Shown piece by piece: positions 63,001 through 64,000 of a stretch of DNA of 64,000 bases (the first letter of the stretch is position 1; every line of letters starts with the position of its first letter). The DNA comes from CAYRJA01 sp964424455 (lineage in GTDB: Bacteria > Bacteroidota > Bacteroidia > Chitinophagales > UBA10324): positions 5,224 to 69,223 of the forward strand of contig CAYRJA010000004.1 in NCBI GenBank assembly GCA_964424455.1, written 5' to 3'. The notes beneath the pieces were generated by a model. That model was not told the origin of the DNA. It searched no databases and saw only the letters and a program-made list of their open reading frames with translations. The position numbers and the translations under genes were made by a program.

Positions 63001-64000
63001 GAGACGGTTACACATCCTATCGGTACGCCTACCTATGCTTTTCCCGCCTCATCCACTACCTATACGCTTACGGGAGTGAGTGCGGAGGGATGCAGCAGCA
63101 CCACGACCACATCATTAATCATATTTCCGTTGCCCAATGTAGCTTCCAGTCCGGCTTCTTCTGTTTGTTTGGGAGGAGTTACCGCGACATTATCGGCGGT
63201 AACCAATGCGGTAAATTATTCATGGTCGCCTAATTTATACTTAGTTTCAACGAACGGAGTGAATGATGTGCCCATTACGGTTTCTATTTCCCAATTAACA
63301 TTCTATACGCTTACAGGAACGAGTTCAGATGGTTGTACCGCCAGCGTACAAGTACCGGTAGCAACGGTTTCTACCGGCGGGACTGTATCTCCTTCCCATA
63401 ATATTGTTTGTAGCGGAGGTCCGGGAAAATTACTGTCTGTAACCAATGCTGCCGGTAATTCATACCAGTGGCAATCATCTCCGGATGCTACTACATGGAC
63501 AAACATCAGCGGACAGACGAATACAAATTATACCGCTCTTCCTTCTTCAAAAACCTACTACCGTTTGTTGGCTCAGTCCAATGCATGTTGGAATGTAGCC
63601 AGTACCACTGCGGAGGTAGTGGTAAGTAATCCGTCATTAACCATAAGCGTTACCGGAAAAACGGATGTAAGTTTAATGTTAGACTGGTCGCCGACAGGAG
63701 GAGGCAATTACAATATTGCCTACAGCGGCACTTCCAGTGGTGCAGCCAACGCTGTAACACCACCATACAATCTGTCAGGTCTTGTTGCAAACGGCACTTA
63801 CCAAATTACGGTAACGCAAACCGGATTAGGGTTGGGTGGCTGCCCTGCCAGCGGGACAATAACAGGTGTAACTACATTGTGTGCTATGCCCACAGGAGTA
63901 ACCGTCAGTTCCCCGGCAAACAAACAGTTAAAAGTGGACTGGAATGGCGATGCAGGCAATTACCGTGTTTATTACCGTGAAGTGACTATACAGGGTTCTT
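57088..64000 (+). CDS. giant secreted multi-domain adhesin-like protein (5' part, open at window end)
   Basis: The frame stays open from ATG 57088 to the window edge, over 2,300 residues without a stop. A signal peptide (FTVLIALFCLFSSNASAQ) follows the start; an in-frame ATG at 57037 is an alternative. GEVED-like domains occur at about residues 120-205 (YVDWNKDNDFVDPGE), 385-475 (AWIDYNQNGVFESSE, ending GETEDYRVNI) and 1075-1170 (WIDWDQDGTFEASE). Three fibronectin-like units share TTYYFAVYEYN-type strands (480-850). Later parts are Ig/PKD-like units with TTTYTVTVTDANGC and SYQWQSS, and a Gly8 run near residue 1166. It is GC-richer than neighbouring genes. The expected T9SS sorting domain would be beyond the window. 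Likely role: adhesion or gliding surface protein. Confidence 0.85.
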   Translation, partial: MNYFSTTAARFSRFFTVLIALFCLFSSNASAQSAAPYCNFQVLSFLGIYGYDNASGNNFYITNISMSGAGVVSQDFAGATGSGAAMPSVGYNQRTFLAKGATVTQGQNIAFSVTTPAGSYNRYIRIYVDWNKDNDFVDPGELLFTSASGQGTYNSTSYTVPFTTPGAYRMRITSVYDGSGSNVCGSGGSGGHQGGAWDYTLTVNAAAACSGTPASYAVSPASASICPSATTAITVTTDASGFTFQWQQSNASGGPYVNASGGSGATTATYTTPTGSSLPYATTYYRCNVTCSNSGVTTASQESTISQNSFLNCYCMPSFAAANSGTRGITQVQLNGTPVINQTSTCNNTSPYYTLYSTPQAGLSVNGNYTLQVKVGTQSNAYHGAGAWIDYNQNGVFESSEYIGGFGQKAANSTTTISFTVPGTALPGVTAMRVVGRYMNNATPVTSGQACASFTGTANAGGAGETEDYRVNIAAGCSAPVTSASSFGSSNLMPTTATISFNRGSGDGGVLVLARAGGAVNASPVSGTTYTGNPAFGSGSLIGIDNRVVYNGNAAGTVNVNLTALTNNTTYYFAVYEYNAAGTCYKLTSPLTGFLTTPICTPPVTQVSNVTAPSPGTVSATMNWTAGSGNKTLIILRAGSAVSGDPAQTTGYTGNLSFGSGSALGSGYVVFGSNGADNAATATITNLLPSTTYYYAVYSYNSGTNCYKIPGVTGSFTTASCSPTVQPSNLSVFCPEHDKMTLNFDRGNGARVIVLAKAGSAVDADPVFNQSYIGNPAFQSGSQIGTGNWVVYDGNTAGTVSVPLTNLANGTTYYFRMYEYNTAPNCYNYTAPPTLSQATQSGGVYTSSTVTQNTATVLPGDIYKDVVGLQVVISGGTDPAAVVNSITFNTTGTTNAADIDFARIYFTGTSSTFSAATQFGSTIANPSGSHTVTGNMALAAGTNYFWVAYDVDAAAANGNVLDAQVTLFNLTDFGGTSNRTPSPTSPAGTRTIQSTQTYCAPDARCNFGGCNTSCCQGEQITSLNFGSGNFIAGYTCHDQDADKGYDNLTAGYSATLAQGSTYTLSEADAQWFSVGYEWCVWIDWDQDGTFEASERYPSGTTNIETYGSSSQSITVPGSATPGTTVMRVWYQEMNYAPNANPCRTTRGPLSTNIGQVIDVTINVTGGGGGGGGNSACTTLAPAVTTPVTYTQGDAAVPLTATGSSLLWYTAPSGGTGSGTAPTPSTGTVGTAFYYVSQTSGCEGPRIQIAVKTNKVPCIANCSGTPPTASVSASPASHCASGSSSLSLTGLGGEPYSYQWEDANNAGGPWTTISGATAATYNTPVLGATKWYRCKVTCDVSSETTASNAGSVTVYPAASVNVTPSAADACSGIPKSMTASGASTYTWSPAAGLNVTTGTTVTATINASATYTVTGTDANGCTASATSVLSVNNASPVFTPSAAFIAIGSSANLSASFGGGANFSWSPSTGLDVNNSPNVVASPTTTTTYTVTVTDANGCTYSSSVKVTVNTGTPGQVSCGYAYSQTTTPTWTPPSGGTALTMSDNAVYPNILLGFNFDFNGLMYNQVGISTNGFLWFGSTNPSATEYFPISTNTALEGAISVFGYNMTPGNGAALTYQTTGSPGSRVFSVLWDNVRGVGGDANSNMSFFINLEEGTNKISVQYNTGNVQVTDEYAAQVGIRGASNTDFNNLSVPCSSAGTFGWDAPTNGGGNTNVSTAVLDLQCASANNTIGYITPRFYNNSLCSLKDLYPSYGYFCSQGVFNWTPTMTTPTTTPAGTNNLCVNTNFPYTGNNSNPSPSYQWLKGGGNITGATQKDYTANESTPGTYYYALKVTSNSCTRYSYVTTGVVNPLPGLPQGLSNQARCDDGNVTFTVTNPGAGFEIQWSSDGTNNDLGTGLSIVRNVTVVTSPISVWARIHNISTGCNGSWLAASGVANPLPVISATASPNQVCYGDVSTLTATGDAVNYTWKPVETVTHPIGTPTYAFPASSTTYTLTGVSAEGCSSTTTTSLIIFPLPNVASSPASSVCLGGVTATLSAVTNAVNYSWSPNLYLVSTNGVNDVPITVSISQLTFYTLTGTSSDGCTASVQVPVATVSTGGTVSPSHNIVCSGGPGKLLSVTNAAGNSYQWQSSPDATTWTNISGQTNTNYTALPSSKTYYRLLAQSNACWNVASTTAEVVVSNPSLTISVTGKTDVSLMLDWSPTGGGNYNIAYSGTSSGAANAVTPPYNLSGLVANGTYQITVTQTGLGLGGCPASGTITGVTTLCAMPTGVTVSSPANKQLKVDWNGDAGNYRVYYREVTIQGS

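Larger units (their letters stand above)
935..63759. repeat. dispersed short motif (C)TGTAACA(G/C), about 94 copies
   Basis: I counted TGTAACA or its complement TGTTACA by eye. Example first bases: 935, 1193, 5125, 6654, 7311, 10139, 13817, 14447, 17494, 22954, 27016, 28286, 28599, 29585, 35569, 38486, 38507, 39916, 39941, 42443, 45464, 50386, 52790, 60115, 63753. The preceding base is C in roughly three of four copies and the following base is usually G or C. Copies lie in coding DNA in several frames, on both strands and between genes. Independent-base expectation at about 39% GC is near 13. Confidence 0.8.

Noticed and set aside
1..64000. tRNA or rRNA genes in the intergenic gaps
   Set aside because: Inspection of the larger gaps showed no cloverleaf-like arm pattern, no GTTCRA T-loop signature and no rRNA segments.

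Overview
The window looks like a chromosomal scaffold from a Bacteroidota bacterium, probably a Chitinophagales/Sphingobacteriales-like lineage. Support comes from the fused SecDF, two proteins with type IX secretion (T9SS) C-terminal sorting domains, an M43 cytophagalysin-type protease, nearly no Shine-Dalgarno sequences, and repeated TAnnTTTG (-7) promoter boxes a short distance upstream of starts. A run of 10 N splits one gene, so this is a draft assembly. I see no tRNA, rRNA or CRISPR array.

Layout. 1-10.3 kb: 5' end of purM, two nucleotide-sugar enzymes (a 4-epimerase and RfbB), a SWIM/SNF2 helicase, rsmG with a Y-family polymerase, and an ECF sigma factor overlapping a glycosyltransferase. 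10.4-11.7 kb: a decayed accessory island with small coupled ORFs and the C-terminal remnant of a restriction endonuclease, split by a 177-bp MITE with an 8-bp target duplication. 11.7-29.8 kb: mostly housekeeping and envelope genes (AI-2E-type permease, P-type ATPase, Lys-rich histone-like protein, M43 lipoprotein, pyrG, yqgE, secDF, DUF4139 protein).

29.9-51.1 kb is a surface-polysaccharide region in two blocks. The + strand block (29.9-36.4) holds a Wza-like exporter, a Wzz-like protein, a CpsB-like phosphatase, rfbC, rfbD and cysQ. The - strand block (40.6-51.1) holds a GT4, a secreted glycosidase-like protein, a Wzy-like polymerase, a GT2, three sulfotransferases, a flippase and an unknown protein. 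Between the blocks lie an ArsR regulator, an amino-acid permease and an M13 peptidase. Sulfotransferases release PAP, which CysQ hydrolyses, so I infer that the locus makes a sulfated, rhamnose-containing polymer. 51.2-64 kb: two paralogous T9SS-secreted proteins sharing about 377 identical bases, three clusters of palindromic interspersed repeats, a low-complexity tract, and the first ~2,300 codons of a giant secreted multi-domain protein that runs off the end.

The most interesting unexplained signal is a short motif, (C)TGTAACA(G/C) with reverse complement TGTTACA. I count about 94 copies by hand in 64 kb, against roughly 13 expected from base composition. It occurs in both orientations, in several reading frames, and in genes as well as between them. 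It forms one perfect inverted pair between two convergent genes, exactly as DNA-uptake sequences do in Neisseria and Pasteurellaceae. It is absent from the decayed restriction island and from the repeat-rich interval before the giant gene. It could be an uptake sequence, a HIP1-like iterated palindrome, a Chi-like site or a methylation/nucleoid site.
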